Positions 43,490-53,092 are shown, counted from the first letter of the stretch. The stretch is DNA of 64,000 nt from Yoonia vestfoldensis (GCF_002158905.1 NZ_CP021431.1:1860001-1924000); one strand, 5' to 3'. Numbers and translations: made by a program. Notes: generated by a model from the sequence alone, not told the origin.

Positions 43490-45588
43490 GTCAGGCTCCG
43501 CGCCAGGCTGATCTTGAAGGTCCGTCCACGGCCTTGGTCCAGCGACAGGTTGTTGCGATAGGCCGTATCTTGCAGGTTTTCGACCGCCAGCTGCAGATCG
43601 AAGCCTGCGAGCGCGCCGTCATCGGGCCGCCATGTCACAAAGACATCCTGCGTGGTATAACCTGCAAAAGACGTATCGGTGACCACCCCGGACGTCACGT
43701 TGCGGGTCGATGTCGTGATGTCATCGACGAAAGTGCCGCGCCAGCCGAATTCAAGCCCCCGGTCGGGCAACCGCCGGCCCAATGTCACTGCGGCCTGATC
43801 GGCGGGTGTCGTGGCCAGCGTATAGCCGAAATCACCATCGGTGCCGCGCACGCTGGACAGCGCCAGCCGCCCGAACAGATTATGCGCTTCATACCCGGCC
43901 TCGATCTCGGCACCTTCGAAATCGGCCTGCGCCAGATTGCGGAAGAACACCGTATCGCTGCTGGGGGTCACGGTCACAAAATCGTCGATCCGGTTGCGAA
44001 AGGCGGTCAGTTTCAATTGCAGGTTATCGCCCGCCGCGAACAACCCGTCGCGGCTATAGGTCAGGCCGAGTTCGACATTGGTGGCCTCTTCCTTGTCCAG
44101 ATCAAGCGCTGCGGATTTGGTCCCCGAAAAGGAATAAAGCTCGTCCAGCGTCGGCAGCCGTTCGGTCCGCGCGACCGAGCCAAAGACCGCCAGATCATCG
44201 GTCACGTCATAAAGTGCCGCCAATGTCAGCGCGCTTGCCTCATCGGTGACGGTGGCGCCATTGGGCACTTCGGCGCCCGGTTCGCGTTCGGCAAAGTCGA
44301 TACGCGCGCCGGGGATCAGGGTCAGCCGGTCACCGATCACGATTTCGGCCTGCGCATAGACGCCGATCTTGCGGTCGCTGCCCTCGGGGTGGAAGCCCAG
44401 CAGCCCGGCGCTGTCGGCGACGCGGTCCTGCGTGGTGGCCTGCATCCCGAAGGTCAGGAAATTATCCCAGCCTGCCCCGCTAAAGGCGGCGGTATTCTCG
44501 GCGGTCAGCATCGCGGTGCGATAGGCATAGGTCACATCGCAGAAGACATTGGCATTCGAGGCTGTCGGCAGACAGGTCTGCGGCGCCCCCGAGGTGCTGC
44601 GCGCGTTGGATTGCTCGACCGTGGTGTCGGAATAGGACAGCTGCACGCGCGGATTGAACCAGCCGCCCCCCGCATGATCCCAAGCGATGCTGAACGTGTC
44701 ATCCGTCACCGACCGGTCCACCGTGCCAAAGGCATTGGTGATCGCATCACCGCCACCGGTCTGCGCCAGCGAGGCATTATCGGCATCCGATGAAAAGCGC
44801 TGCGCCGACAGCCGCAGGGTCTGGAGATCGCCCAGCTGGAACGTGCCTTTCAACAGGGCCGAGGGGGCCTCGAATCCGCTGCCCGCCACGGTGGCACCTG
44901 CGCCGTCGTCATAATCATCGGCGCGGCGATAGCCCAGCGCGGCCAGAAATTCGGCCCCCTCGACGGGGCGCGCGGCATAGATCATCGACCCCAGATGGCC
45001 GTTGCCATTGCTGTCATAGCCATATTTCAGCCGCAGCGCGCCGCTGCCATCCTCGGGGATGAAATCGCTGGCATCCTTGGTCTCGAACCGGACCACGCCG
45101 CCGATGGCACCCGATCCGTAAAGCGTGGCCGAGCCCGGCCCGCGCAAAATCTCGACCCGGCGGTAAAGCTCGGGGTCCGAAAAGAACGACCCCATGCGAT
45201 ATTGTTCATAGAATTTCGGCACGCCATCGACATTGACGATGATCCGCGCCTCTGATGCGGATTGTTCCGTCGCCCCGATCCCGCGGATGTTGAAGGCAAA
45301 GCCCAGGGGCCGGTCCGATCCCGCCGTCTGCGCACCCGGCACATTGCGCAGGATCTGGCCCACATTGGCCGCCTGTTCGCGGTCGATATCTTGCTGGTCC
45401 AGCACGCTGACCGCCTGCGGCGTGTCAATCGCGACCTTTTGCTGGCCGGCACCAAAGATCAGCCGCCCCAGAAAGGTGCCGCTGTCCACTTGGGCCTGTT
45501 GGGCCGTGGCCATGCCTGCGGCCAGGATTGCTGTTGTTGTCAAAAGGCAGGCCAGGCCCAGCCTGCGAGGACGTATGCGCATCGTCAT
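43483..45588 (-). CDS. hmuR: TonB-dependent haem/haemoglobin-type receptor
   Basis: A 701-residue outer-membrane receptor with signal peptide ending MATAQQ, a plug (VSVLDQQDIDREQAANVGQILRNVPG, FNIRGIG, RRVEILRGPGSATLYGSGAIGGVV) and a 22-strand-type barrel ending in LARSLTW. Its place beside hmuSTUV and tonB-exbBD makes haem the likely ligand. The usual FRAP/NPNL haem motifs are not clear; ERLPTLDELYSF is at the FRAP position. The ATG at 45588 has GGAG at suitable spacing. It is the first gene of the minus-strand operon. Confidence 0.9.
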   Translation of the reverse strand: MTMRIRPRRLGLACLLTTTAILAAGMATAQQAQVDSGTFLGRLIFGAGQQKVAIDTPQAVSVLDQQDIDREQAANVGQILRNVPGAQTAGSDRPLGFAFNIRGIGATEQSASEARIIVNVDGVPKFYEQYRMGSFFSDPELYRRVEILRGPGSATLYGSGAIGGVVRFETKDASDFIPEDGSGALRLKYGYDSNGNGHLGSMIYAARPVEGAEFLAALGYRRADDYDDGAGATVAGSGFEAPSALLKGTFQLGDLQTLRLSAQRFSSDADNASLAQTGGGDAITNAFGTVDRSVTDDTFSIAWDHAGGGWFNPRVQLSYSDTTVEQSNARSTSGAPQTCLPTASNANVFCDVTYAYRTAMLTAENTAAFSGAGWDNFLTFGMQATTQDRVADSAGLLGFHPEGSDRKIGVYAQAEIVIGDRLTLIPGARIDFAEREPGAEVPNGATVTDEASALTLAALYDVTDDLAVFGSVARTERLPTLDELYSFSGTKSAALDLDKEEATNVELGLTYSRDGLFAAGDNLQLKLTAFRNRIDDFVTVTPSSDTVFFRNLAQADFEGAEIEAGYEAHNLFGRLALSSVRGTDGDFGYTLATTPADQAAVTLGRRLPDRGLEFGWRGTFVDDITTSTRNVTSGVVTDTSFAGYTTQDVFVTWRPDDGALAGFDLQLAVENLQDTAYRNNLSLDQGRGRTFKISLARSLTW

Positions 45589-45652
45589 GACCGATTCTCC
45601 ATCCGGATTTAAGGTTTCGGCTGGCTGTCACGCTGGCATGCATCAAGGTGTC

Positions 45653-45681
45653 TTGACCCCCGACGACGGGCGTTCTAGTTA
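45653..45681 (+). promoter_or_regulatory. Candidate promoter of hmuSTUV
   Basis: TTGACC (45653-45658), 17 bases and TAGTTA (45676-45681) lie about 120 bases before hmuS. It overlaps a facing promoter for hmuR, so the two operons may share one iron-responsive control site. I could not identify a clear Fur, Irr or RirA box in the gap. Confidence 0.35.
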
Positions 45682-45700
45682 TTCCGACACAAACAGTCAA
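45672..45700 (-). promoter_or_regulatory. Candidate promoter of the hmuR operon
   Basis: On the minus strand TTGACT (45700-45695), 17 bases and TAGAAC (45677-45672) form a fair sigma-70 promoter about 84 bases before hmuR. Confidence 0.45.
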
Positions 45701-45801
45701 GTACTGCGCCTGATCTTCCAGCCAAGCCTTTGGGGCCATGCCAGATCCGGGACCTCGCGCGTCCATCCCCGCTGCCAGCGGGGCAACCAGAGGTCAAACC
45801 G

Positions 45802-46845
45802 ATGATGATTCTATCCCCCGACCGTGCTGCGGAAATTGCGTCCATCCGCGCCGAAAAGCCGAAACTGCGCGCGCGTGATCTGGCCGATATGCTGGGCATC
45901 CGCGAGGCCGAGATTCTGGCCGCCGACCTGGGTCATGGCGTGCGCAGGATCCAGGCCCATCCCGACCAGCTGATGCCGCGCATCGCCGCGCTTGGCGATG
46001 TGATGGCGCTGACCCGCAATGATTTCTGCGTGCATGAACGGCGCGGGCGCTATCTGGATTACCGCGCGGGCGCCCATGCGGGGATGGTGCTTGGCCCCGA
46101 TATCGACCTACGGATTTTCCCCAGCCATTGGGTCCATGGTTTCGCGGTCGACAGCACCGGGCCGGATGGCACAAGACGCAGTTTGCAGATCTTTGACGCG
46201 GCCGGTGACGCGGTCCACAAGATCCATCTGCAACCCGCATCAGACCTTGCCGCCTATGACGCCCTGGTCGCTGATCTGGCCCTGCCCGATGATGCGCCTT
46301 TCGACCTGGCCCCGCGCGCCTTGCCAGAGCCTGTCCGCATCAACGAGGCGAAATGCGACGAATTGCGCAGCGGCTGGGAAAAGATGACCGATACCCACCA
46401 GTTTCTGGCCATGACCAGCCGGCTGAAATTCGACCGGCTGGGGGCCTATCTGTCCATCGGCGCGCCCTGGGCGGTGCCGCTGCCGGTCAATGCGGTCGAA
46501 CAGGCGCTGCGGCAGGCCGGGGCGCAGGCCGTGCCGATCATGGTCTTTGTCGGCAATCGCGGCTGTATCCAGATCCATTCTGGCCCGGTCGAAAAGCTGG
46601 AACCGATGGGCCCTTGGTTCAACGTGCTTGACCCGCTTTTCAACCTGCATCTGCGCGCAGATAAGGTCGATCAGGTCTGGTTAGTGCGCAAACCCACCAA
46701 GCGCGGCGATGCGATCTCGGTCGAGGCGTTTGACAAACAGGGCCGCTTGATCCTGCAAATCTTTGGCAAACGCGCCGAGGCCGCGACGGATACAGGCGCC
46801 TGGGATGCGCTGGCCAAGGGGCTGACGGCCGAGGTGATGGCATGA
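45802..46845 (+). CDS. hmuS: HmuS-type haemin-degrading/haem-handling protein
   Basis: A 347-residue cytoplasmic protein made of two similar halves. It contains RARDLADMLGIREAEILAA near the start, VHERRGRYLDYR and KWDELRSGWEKMTDTHQF-like sequence in the second half (CDELRSGWEKMTDTHQFLAM). HmuS/ChuS/PhuS proteins accept imported haem and help degrade it or pass it to haem oxygenase. ATG 45802 follows AGAGG; a longer frame from 45730 is unlikely. It overlaps hmuT by four bases. Confidence 0.92.
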   Translation: MMILSPDRAAEIASIRAEKPKLRARDLADMLGIREAEILAADLGHGVRRIQAHPDQLMPRIAALGDVMALTRNDFCVHERRGRYLDYRAGAHAGMVLGPDIDLRIFPSHWVHGFAVDSTGPDGTRRSLQIFDAAGDAVHKIHLQPASDLAAYDALVADLALPDDAPFDLAPRALPEPVRINEAKCDELRSGWEKMTDTHQFLAMTSRLKFDRLGAYLSIGAPWAVPLPVNAVEQALRQAGAQAVPIMVFVGNRGCIQIHSGPVEKLEPMGPWFNVLDPLFNLHLRADKVDQVWLVRKPTKRGDAISVEAFDKQGRLILQIFGKRAEAATDTGAWDALAKGLTAEVMA

Positions 46846-47702
46846 TCCGCCAGATCGCAGCCAGCCTTGCGGCCGTGGTGGTTTTGGCCCCCGCAGCCTT
46901 TGCCGAGACCCCGTCACGCGTGATTGCGGCGGGCGGGTCCGTTGCTGAAATCATCCATGCTTTGGGGGCCGGTGACCGGCTGATCGCCCGCGATACCACG
47001 TCATCCTTTCCGCCCGAGGTCGCGGCCTTGCCCGATATCGGCTATGTCCGCGCGCTATCGGCGGAAAACCTGATCGCCATGACCCCCGATCTGGTCATTG
47101 CCGAACATGACGCAGGACCGCCCGAAGTGCTGGAGCTGTTGCAACGCTCGGGCATCGGGTTGGTGATGGTGCCACAGGCGCTAGATCCAGAGGGCGTGAT
47201 GGCCAAGATCGCCACGGTGGCCACGGCGCTGGATCTGCCGCAGGCCGGGGCCGCCTTGCAGGCGCAGGTCGCGGCACGGCTGGAACAGGCCCGCGCCGCC
47301 GGGGCGGCCTTGCCCGCGCCACCACGGGTCATGTTCATCCTGTCGATGCAGGGCGGGCGGTTGCTGGTCGGCGGTCAGGGCACATCGGCCGAGGCGATGA
47401 TCGCACTGGCCGGTGGCACCAATGCCGTCACGGCGCTGGAAGGCTATAAGCCGCTGACCGACGAGGCCGCGATTGCCGCGAACCCTGACCTGATCCTGAT
47501 GATGGACCGGGGCGGTGATCATGCCGTGACACTGGCCGATATTGCCGCCCATCCCGCCCTGGGGCTGACCGATGCGGCCATTCACCAGCATGTTGTCACC
47601 ATGGACGGGCTTTATCTGCTGGGCTTTGGCCCGCGCACGGGTGATGCAGCGCTAGAGCTGAACACCCATCTGCGCCGCCTGAGCGATGCGGTAAAAGGCT
47701 GA
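46842..47702 (+). CDS. hmuT: Haemin ABC transporter substrate-binding protein HmuT
   Basis: A 286-residue periplasmic binding protein of the iron-chelate type. The signal peptide is MIRQIAASLAAVVVLAPAAFA, then RVIAAGGSVAEIIHALGAGDRLIARDTTS and LPDIGYVRALSAENLIAMTPDLVIAEHDAGPPEV, both typical of HmuT. The Tyr in GYVRAL corresponds to the haem-iron ligand region of the family. It overlaps its neighbours on both sides. Confidence 0.93.
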   Translation: MIRQIAASLAAVVVLAPAAFAETPSRVIAAGGSVAEIIHALGAGDRLIARDTTSSFPPEVAALPDIGYVRALSAENLIAMTPDLVIAEHDAGPPEVLELLQRSGIGLVMVPQALDPEGVMAKIATVATALDLPQAGAALQAQVAARLEQARAAGAALPAPPRVMFILSMQGGRLLVGGQGTSAEAMIALAGGTNAVTALEGYKPLTDEAAIAANPDLILMMDRGGDHAVTLADIAAHPALGLTDAAIHQHVVTMDGLYLLGFGPRTGDAALELNTHLRRLSDAVKG

Positions 47703-48769
47703 TGGTCGCCCTTGCCGATAGCCCCGCAATGGCGGGCGACCGGTCCCAGCGCGCGCGGCGTGTGGCCTTTGGGCTGGCGGCGCTGCTGGGGCTGACGGGC
47801 CTGCTGAGCCTGTCGCATGGCGCATCGGGCGTGCGGCTTGATCTTGTGGCGCAAAGCTGGCTGGCGGGCCATGATGTGCCAGCGCGCGACTGGCTGATCT
47901 TGTGGGAAATCAGGCTGCCACGGATGCTGACCGGCGTGCTGGTCGGTGCCTCGCTGGCGGTGGGCGGTGCGGTGATGCAGGGGCTGTTTCGCAATCCTTT
48001 GGCCGATCCGGGGCTGGTCGGTGTCGGCGCGGGGGCCGGTCTGGGGGCTGTGCTGGCCATCGTGCTGGGCGGACAGGCGCCGGCATGGGTCGCGGCTTGG
48101 CTGGGCTGGAACATGGTGCCGGTTGCGGCTTTCATCGGGGGCTGGCTGTCGACCATGGTGCTGTACCGCGTCTCGACCCGCGCGGGGCGGACATCGACCG
48201 CGACGATGCTGCTGGCGGGGATCGCGCTTGGCGCGCTGGCGGGGGCGGCGACAGGCATCCTGGTCTATGTCGCCGATGACCGGCAATTGCGCGATCTGAC
48301 CTTCTGGGGGCTGGGGTCGCTGGGCGGGGCATCCTGGCCCAAGATCGCGGCGGCAGGCCCCGTGATGCTGCTGGCGCTGCTGGCCGCACCGTTCCTTGCG
48401 CGCGGGCTGAACGGGCTGGCGCTGGGCGAGGCTGCGGCCCATCACATCGGGCTGCCGGTGCAACGGGTCAAACATGTGGCGATCCTGACCGTCGCCGCCG
48501 CAACAGGGGCCGCCGTGGCGGTATCGGGCGGCATCGGGTTTATCGGGATCGTGGTGCCGCATCTGCTGCGGCTGGCGACGGGGCCGGACCACCGTTATCT
48601 GCTGGTCAATGCGGCCTTGCTGGGGGCCACGCTTTTGTTGCTGGCCGATCTGATCGCGCGCAGCATCATCGCCCCCGCCGAATTGCCCATCGGGATCGTC
48701 ACGGCGGTGATCGGCGCGCCGGTGTTCCTGTGGATCCTGCTGCGCCGCCGTGGCTTGGTGGATTTGTGA
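47702..48769 (+). CDS. hmuU: Haemin ABC transporter permease HmuU
   Basis: A 355-residue permease of the FecCD/BtuC family with about ten helices. Landmarks are LPRMLTGVLVGASLAVGGAVMQGLFRNPLADPGLVGVGAGAG, GEAAAHHIGLPV and SGGIGFIGIVVPHLLRL. The start shares one base with the hmuT stop and the end shares one base with hmuV. Confidence 0.93.
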   Translation: MVALADSPAMAGDRSQRARRVAFGLAALLGLTGLLSLSHGASGVRLDLVAQSWLAGHDVPARDWLILWEIRLPRMLTGVLVGASLAVGGAVMQGLFRNPLADPGLVGVGAGAGLGAVLAIVLGGQAPAWVAAWLGWNMVPVAAFIGGWLSTMVLYRVSTRAGRTSTATMLLAGIALGALAGAATGILVYVADDRQLRDLTFWGLGSLGGASWPKIAAAGPVMLLALLAAPFLARGLNGLALGEAAAHHIGLPVQRVKHVAILTVAAATGAAVAVSGGIGFIGIVVPHLLRLATGPDHRYLLVNAALLGATLLLLADLIARSIIAPAELPIGIVTAVIGAPVFLWILLRRRGLVDL

Positions 48770-49557
48770 TGCTAAGCATTCGTTCCTTACGCGCCGCATT
48801 GGGCCGCACGCCCGTCTTGCACGGGATCACCGCCAGTGCCAGCGCCGGCCGGATCGTCGCCGTGATCGGGCCGAACGGGTCGGGCAAGACCACGCTTTTG
48901 CGCGCTATTTCGGGCGATGTGGGCTATGACGGGCAGATCGCGCTGGACGGCGATGATCTGGCCAGCCTCAAGCCTTGGGAATTGGCCGCGCGCCGCGCTG
49001 TGCTGCCGCAGGCCGCGAGCCTGGCCTTTCCCTTCACCGTGGCCGAGGTGGTGCGCCTTGGGCTGACAAATGGCACGCAGGCCGACCGGTCCGATCTGAT
49101 CGGGCGCGCCTTGGCCGAGGTTGATCTGGCGGGCTTTTCAGGACGCTATTACCAGGAATTATCCGGCGGCCAGCAGGCGCGGGTGCAATTGGCCCGCGTG
49201 CGCACGCAGGTCTGGGACCCCGTGGTGGCGGGCCGGCCGCGCTGGTTGTTTCTGGACGAGCCTGTCGCGGCGCTGGATATCGCGCATCAGATCGGCGTGA
49301 TGCGGGTGCTGCGCCGCTTTGCCGATGCCGGTGGCGGGGTGGTCATCGTGCTGCATGACCTGAACCTTGCCGCGATGGTGGCCGATGATATCTGGCTGAT
49401 CCATGACGGGCTGCTGCTGGATGCGGGATCGCCCGCGCGGGTGATCGGCGGCCCTGCCCTGGCCGAGGCTTATGGCTGCCCTATCGTGGCCAACCGGCTG
49501 CCCGGCCCAAAGGCGACCTTTGTGCTGCCGCATGGGTTATGGGCGGCTGCGGGCTGA
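48769..49557 (+). CDS. hmuV: Haemin ABC transporter ATPase HmuV
   Basis: A 262-residue ATPase with Walker A GPNGSGKTTL, signature LSGGQQARVQLARV and Walker B WLFLDEPVAALDI. A short insertion before Walker B (RTQVWDPVVAGRPR) is typical of HmuV. The ATG at 48769 is set by TGATG coupling with hmuU; the frame upstream of it is within hmuU. Confidence 0.93.
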   Translation: MLSIRSLRAALGRTPVLHGITASASAGRIVAVIGPNGSGKTTLLRAISGDVGYDGQIALDGDDLASLKPWELAARRAVLPQAASLAFPFTVAEVVRLGLTNGTQADRSDLIGRALAEVDLAGFSGRYYQELSGGQQARVQLARVRTQVWDPVVAGRPRWLFLDEPVAALDIAHQIGVMRVLRRFADAGGGVVIVLHDLNLAAMVADDIWLIHDGLLLDAGSPARVIGGPALAEAYGCPIVANRLPGPKATFVLPHGLWAAAG

Positions 49558-49611
49558 ACGGCGCAAACTTGGGCGGGAACCTGTGGCAGGGGCTTGCGGT
49601 TGCAAGCCATC

Positions 49612-50736
49612 ATGGCAGCCCAAGACCAGACCAGCCCCAAAACCCGCCTGCAGACCCGGCTGCGCGGATTTCTGAACAGCCTTGCCCGGCCCCGGCGCGA
49701 GCTGTTGCGCATCGCCTTGCAGACCGGGGCGGCGACCCTTGCGACCTATCTGCTGGTCGCAGGCCTGGGCGGGCTTGATCTGTCATGGGCCATCATCTCG
49801 GCCCTGCTGACCATCGGGATGAGCGCGGATCTATCCTATACCTATGCGGTCAACCGCACCGCTGGGGCCTGTCTTGGGGCGCTAATCGGGCTGGCGCTTG
49901 CGGTCTTGATCGGCGGTCCCGCGATCTATGCGCTGCTGGTCGCGGTGATCCTGGCCAATATGGTCGCCACGATCTGGCCAAGCCTGCAATATGGCGCTGT
50001 CACCGCCGCCATCGTCGCGCTGGAACCGGACCCCGAACTGGCGGCGGCGCTGTCGCGCACCGGGGCCATTGTCGCGGGCAGCTGCATTGGCGCGGTGGCA
50101 AGTTTCCTGATCTGGCCGATGCGCGGCCGTGACCGTGCCGAGATCGGGATATTGGACACATTGCACGATTGCCAGGACATGCTGACGCTGATCAACCGCG
50201 GCGTCAGCACCGACGAACATGACAGGCGCGACGCGCTGCATCGCCGGTTTCTGCAACATCTGGATATCGCCCGGTCGCGGGTGGCGGAATCGCGCTTTTC
50301 GCCCGCCTTGAAAACCGGTGCCGATCTGCGCTCTGCGGTGCGCGGCGTCGAGACCTTGTGGCATGCGCTGGTGATCCTCGACCGGGCCGTGACCACCGAA
50401 CGCGGCGATATCAGCGCTGCGGCATTGGACCGGCTGGCCCCTGCTGTCGATGCCGTGCAGGACAGCGCAAAACGCCAGATTGATCGCATCATCGCCATGG
50501 TCAAAGGCACGCGCGACACCGCCCCGCCGCACGATGATCTGCACAGCGTGGTGGCACGGGCGCGCGATCAGGCGACCGATCTTGCCCAAGAGGCCGCGAC
50601 GGATTGGCCCGGACAGGCGCGCGCGCTGCATAGCGTGATTTTCGGATTGAACGAAACCGAACGCCAGCTGGACCAGATCAGCAAGATCTTGGCGGTGCCC
50701 GATGACAGGCCCGATGACGCGCGCGGCGTCACCTGA
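49612..50736 (+). CDS. FUSC-family (aromatic acid exporter-like) membrane protein
   Basis: A 374-residue protein. The N-terminal half has about five to six membrane helices (IALQTGAATLATYLLVAGL, AIISALLTIGMSA, GACLGALIGLALAVLIGG, SRTGAIVAGSCIGAVASFLIW) in the FUSC/ArAE pattern. The C-terminal half is a soluble helical domain. Half-FUSC proteins are usually linked to efflux of aromatic or other small compounds, not proven here. It follows hmuV by 54 bases with no strong ribosome site; a TTG at 49594 is possible. Confidence 0.75.
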   Translation: MAAQDQTSPKTRLQTRLRGFLNSLARPRRELLRIALQTGAATLATYLLVAGLGGLDLSWAIISALLTIGMSADLSYTYAVNRTAGACLGALIGLALAVLIGGPAIYALLVAVILANMVATIWPSLQYGAVTAAIVALEPDPELAAALSRTGAIVAGSCIGAVASFLIWPMRGRDRAEIGILDTLHDCQDMLTLINRGVSTDEHDRRDALHRRFLQHLDIARSRVAESRFSPALKTGADLRSAVRGVETLWHALVILDRAVTTERGDISAAALDRLAPAVDAVQDSAKRQIDRIIAMVKGTRDTAPPHDDLHSVVARARDQATDLAQEAATDWPGQARALHSVIFGLNETERQLDQISKILAVPDDRPDDARGVT

Positions 50737-50757
50737 TCGGCAAAGCCGCCGCAGCGC

Positions 50758-50796
50758 ATCTGTGATCGGGGGCATCCTTTCATCCTGATCACAGAT
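50758..50796. repeat. 10-bp inverted repeat downstream of the FUSC gene
   Basis: ATCTGTGATC (50758-50767) and GATCACAGAT (50787-50796) pair perfectly, with further G-C/G-U pairs inside the loop. A T5 run follows about 13 bases later. It could end the upstream transcript or serve as an operator for the next gene. The remainder of the gap 50737-50957 shows a direct repeat ATATCGCCC (50881, 50908) and no gene. Confidence 0.55.
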
Positions 50797-50957
50797 CCAG
50801 CAGACCGCCTTTTTGGGGATTGATCGGGGCGCGCGATGGCCGCCCATATCCGCCGGGTTGCGCCTGATATGACAGGAACCATATCGCCCAGCGCGCGTTT
50901 GCAACCTATATCGCCCGGCCAGCTGGCGGCCGTGTCGGACCATAACAGGAGAATGAT

Positions 50958-52073
50958 ATGACGCAGGTCGCGCAGGATGAAAAACGCTATCGCTGGATCG
51001 GGGCGGCGGTCGCCCTTGTGGCGCTGGCGGGATGGTTGGTCGCGCTTTATTTCTGGTCTGCCGCCGGCGAGGCCCGCGACAGGCTGGCCCAGCATGTGAC
51101 CCTGCATGGCACGACCCAAGAGCTGGAACAGCAGATCACCACCCTGCGCGCGCAAACCCAAGAGGCCCGCACGATGCGCGATACCGCCTTTGGCGAGCGC
51201 GACACGCTCAGCACCGAGCTGGACCAGATGCGCCGCGATTTCACCACGCTGGACCAAGACAGCACCGCCTTGCGCAGCAGCAACGCTAGCCTGCAAAGCG
51301 CCTTGGACGAAGGCCGCCAGAACCTGTCAGAGATCACCGCCGCGCTGTCCGAGACCCAAGACCGCGCGACCGAGGCCACGCAGGAATTATCCGATATCGG
51401 CGCAAGGCTTGAAACCGCGCGCGCGCAAGAGGCCGCCTTGCGATCCACCCTGTCGGCACTGAATGCGCAAGCCGCAAGCCTGACCGCGCAGGCCGCAGAT
51501 GCCGAGGACCGCATCCAGGCCGCCCGCGACGCCGAAGCCACGCTGGAACAGCGCCAGCAAAGCGCGCGTGACGCGCAGGCCGAGATTGAAAGCACCCGCG
51601 CCCGCTTGCAGGCGGCGGTCGCGCGGCTGTCGCAGCAGCGTGATGCGCTGGTCGATGATGCACAAGCCGCCCGCGCGCAGGTGCAGGCGCTGCATGGCGT
51701 GACCCGCGATTTGGCAGCACTGCTGGCCCGGCGCAGCGATGATCTGCAAACTATCGAAGCGCGGATCAGCAGTACGCAGCAAGTCTCTGGTCTGGCGCTG
51801 GCCACGGCCTATGCGCATGACAACATCCGCATCCGCTTTGCGCCAGACGGGGCTTTTACGATGCGCAACACCAGAACTGGCCGCGCCGTGACCGGCGACT
51901 ATACCCTGTCCGCGGGCCAGATCACCTTTGACGGGGTTGCGGGCGATACCGGCTCTGCCGCTTTTCCGATGCGCTGCGCGCTGTCGATCCGCCAAGACGG
52001 CTTTGCGCTGGCAGATGACGACGGGTCTTGTGCGCTGCTGGACGGGATGGATTTCACCCGCGCCGAAGGCTAG
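50958..52073 (+). CDS. Membrane-anchored coiled-coil protein, unknown function
   Basis: A 371-residue protein. One N-terminal membrane helix (WIGAAVALVALAGWLVALYFW) is followed by a coiled coil of about 220 residues rich in Gln, Arg, Glu and Ala heptads. A small C-terminal domain of about 90 residues follows (IRIRFAPDGAFTMRNTRTGRAVTGDYTLSAGQITFDG, then FPMRCALSIRQDGF). AGGAG precedes the ATG. The membrane orientation suggests that coil and tail lie in the periplasm. The tail looks like a small beta domain. I do not recognise a named family. Confidence 0.75.
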   Translation: MTQVAQDEKRYRWIGAAVALVALAGWLVALYFWSAAGEARDRLAQHVTLHGTTQELEQQITTLRAQTQEARTMRDTAFGERDTLSTELDQMRRDFTTLDQDSTALRSSNASLQSALDEGRQNLSEITAALSETQDRATEATQELSDIGARLETARAQEAALRSTLSALNAQAASLTAQAADAEDRIQAARDAEATLEQRQQSARDAQAEIESTRARLQAAVARLSQQRDALVDDAQAARAQVQALHGVTRDLAALLARRSDDLQTIEARISSTQQVSGLALATAYAHDNIRIRFAPDGAFTMRNTRTGRAVTGDYTLSAGQITFDGVAGDTGSAAFPMRCALSIRQDGFALADDDGSCALLDGMDFTRAEG

Positions 52074-52094
52074 CGCCCCGCGCGCCCGCCCCGG

Positions 52095-52373
52095 TCAGCG
52101 CGGGCTGAGGTAATCAGCCGAGACATAGCCCGTCACCCCCGGCGCATCCGCCAGCGTCACCCGGCACCAGCGCTGCCCCAATTCGGTCACGCAATCCTGC
52201 TGCGTCAAGGCGGTGCCATCGGGCAGGCCCATGATGACCGTGAACCCCAGCCCCGGCCCTGCCCGCAGTTTGAGCATATCATCAGGCCCGGCCCCCGCGA
52301 CAACCACATTGCCGCCGCTGCATCCGGCGACCAATATCAGGGCGGTAACGGCAAGAACGCATATCCGGTGCAT
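52095..52373 (-). CDS. SH3-domain lipoprotein
   Basis: A 92-residue protein with lipoprotein signal MHRICVLAVTALILVAGC (lipobox LVAGC, Cys18) and one bacterial SH3 domain (MLKLRAGPGLGFTVIMGLPDGTALTQ, then RWCRVTL and GYVSADYL). Such domains bind cell-wall peptides or partner proteins in the periplasm. It is single-gene, between converging neighbours. Confidence 0.85.
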   Translation of the reverse strand: MHRICVLAVTALILVAGCSGGNVVVAGAGPDDMLKLRAGPGLGFTVIMGLPDGTALTQQDCVTELGQRWCRVTLADAPGVTGYVSADYLSPR

Positions 52374-52459
52374 CAGCTGACCTTTGCTTGGTGGCGGTTA
52401 TCTGGTGTTATCGCATCCGCCTTGGCGCGGGTGAAGCCCAAAACGCGCGCCCCGCGTGA

Positions 52460-53092
52460 TTACCAGCGCAGCAGCCAGCGGCCCGATACGGCCCCCAGCA
52501 GCGCAACCGACAAAATCGCCGCCCCATAAGCGGGCAGCACGAAAAGCACGGCATCCTGATTGCAGTAAAATGAATAGAGCGCCGCCGCAGCCCCGCCTGC
52601 GGCCAGCCCCGCCAGCGCGCCCGCCAGCTGCGGCCGCAGCACCGCCCCGGCGCGCAGCGACCACAAAAGCGCCGCCAGCAATGGCAGGCCCAGCATCGGC
52701 ACGCTGATCAGGCAGACCCACAGGCTGGGGATCGCCAGCGCCTCGGGCAGCGCGGCCAGCCCCAGGCGGTGCAGATGAAAGGCAAAGACCGCCAGCAGCG
52801 ATGCTGCAAAGACCCCCAGCAGCGCCCAGCGCCAGCCCGCCGTCATCCCCGGACGGGCCAGGCGGATCACCACACCAAAGGCCAGCCCCGCCAGCGCCGC
52901 CGGCAGGATCGTTTTCAGCACCGGCACAGACCCCAGCGCCGTGCCGATATCCGCGCGCATCCCCCACAAAGCACCAAAAGCCACCAGGCAGATCGCCAGC
53001 GCCACGGGCAGCGCGCGCACCAGCCGCGCCGCGATGCCGGGCTGGCGCAAAGTATCGGCGGCAAGTGCCGCGATCAGCGCGTCGGTCTTCAT
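52460..53092 (-). CDS. nrsF: NrsF-type membrane anti-sigma factor (DUF1109)
   Basis: A 210-residue protein with about six membrane helices, matching the DUF1109/NrsF family that holds SigF inactive at the membrane. Cys127 (SLWVCLIS) and Cys177 (YSFYCNQD) are 50 residues apart, the same spacing as the two functionally important Cys of Caulobacter NrsF as I recall them. The gene overlaps sigF by four bases. It likely releases SigF on metal or redox stress. Confidence 0.9.
   Translation of the reverse strand: MKTDALIAALAADTLRQPGIAARLVRALPVALAICLVAFGALWGMRADIGTALGSVPVLKTILPAALAGLAFGVVIRLARPGMTAGWRWALLGVFAASLLAVFAFHLHRLGLAALPEALAIPSLWVCLISVPMLGLPLLAALLWSLRAGAVLRPQLAGALAGLAAGGAAAALYSFYCNQDAVLFVLPAYGAAILSVALLGAVSGRWLLRW

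Noticed and set aside
50758..50796. TGTGATC...GATCACA considered as a CRP/FNR-type site
   Set aside because: The half-sites are about 19 bases apart instead of about 6-8, and the arms form a good hairpin; kept only as an inverted repeat.
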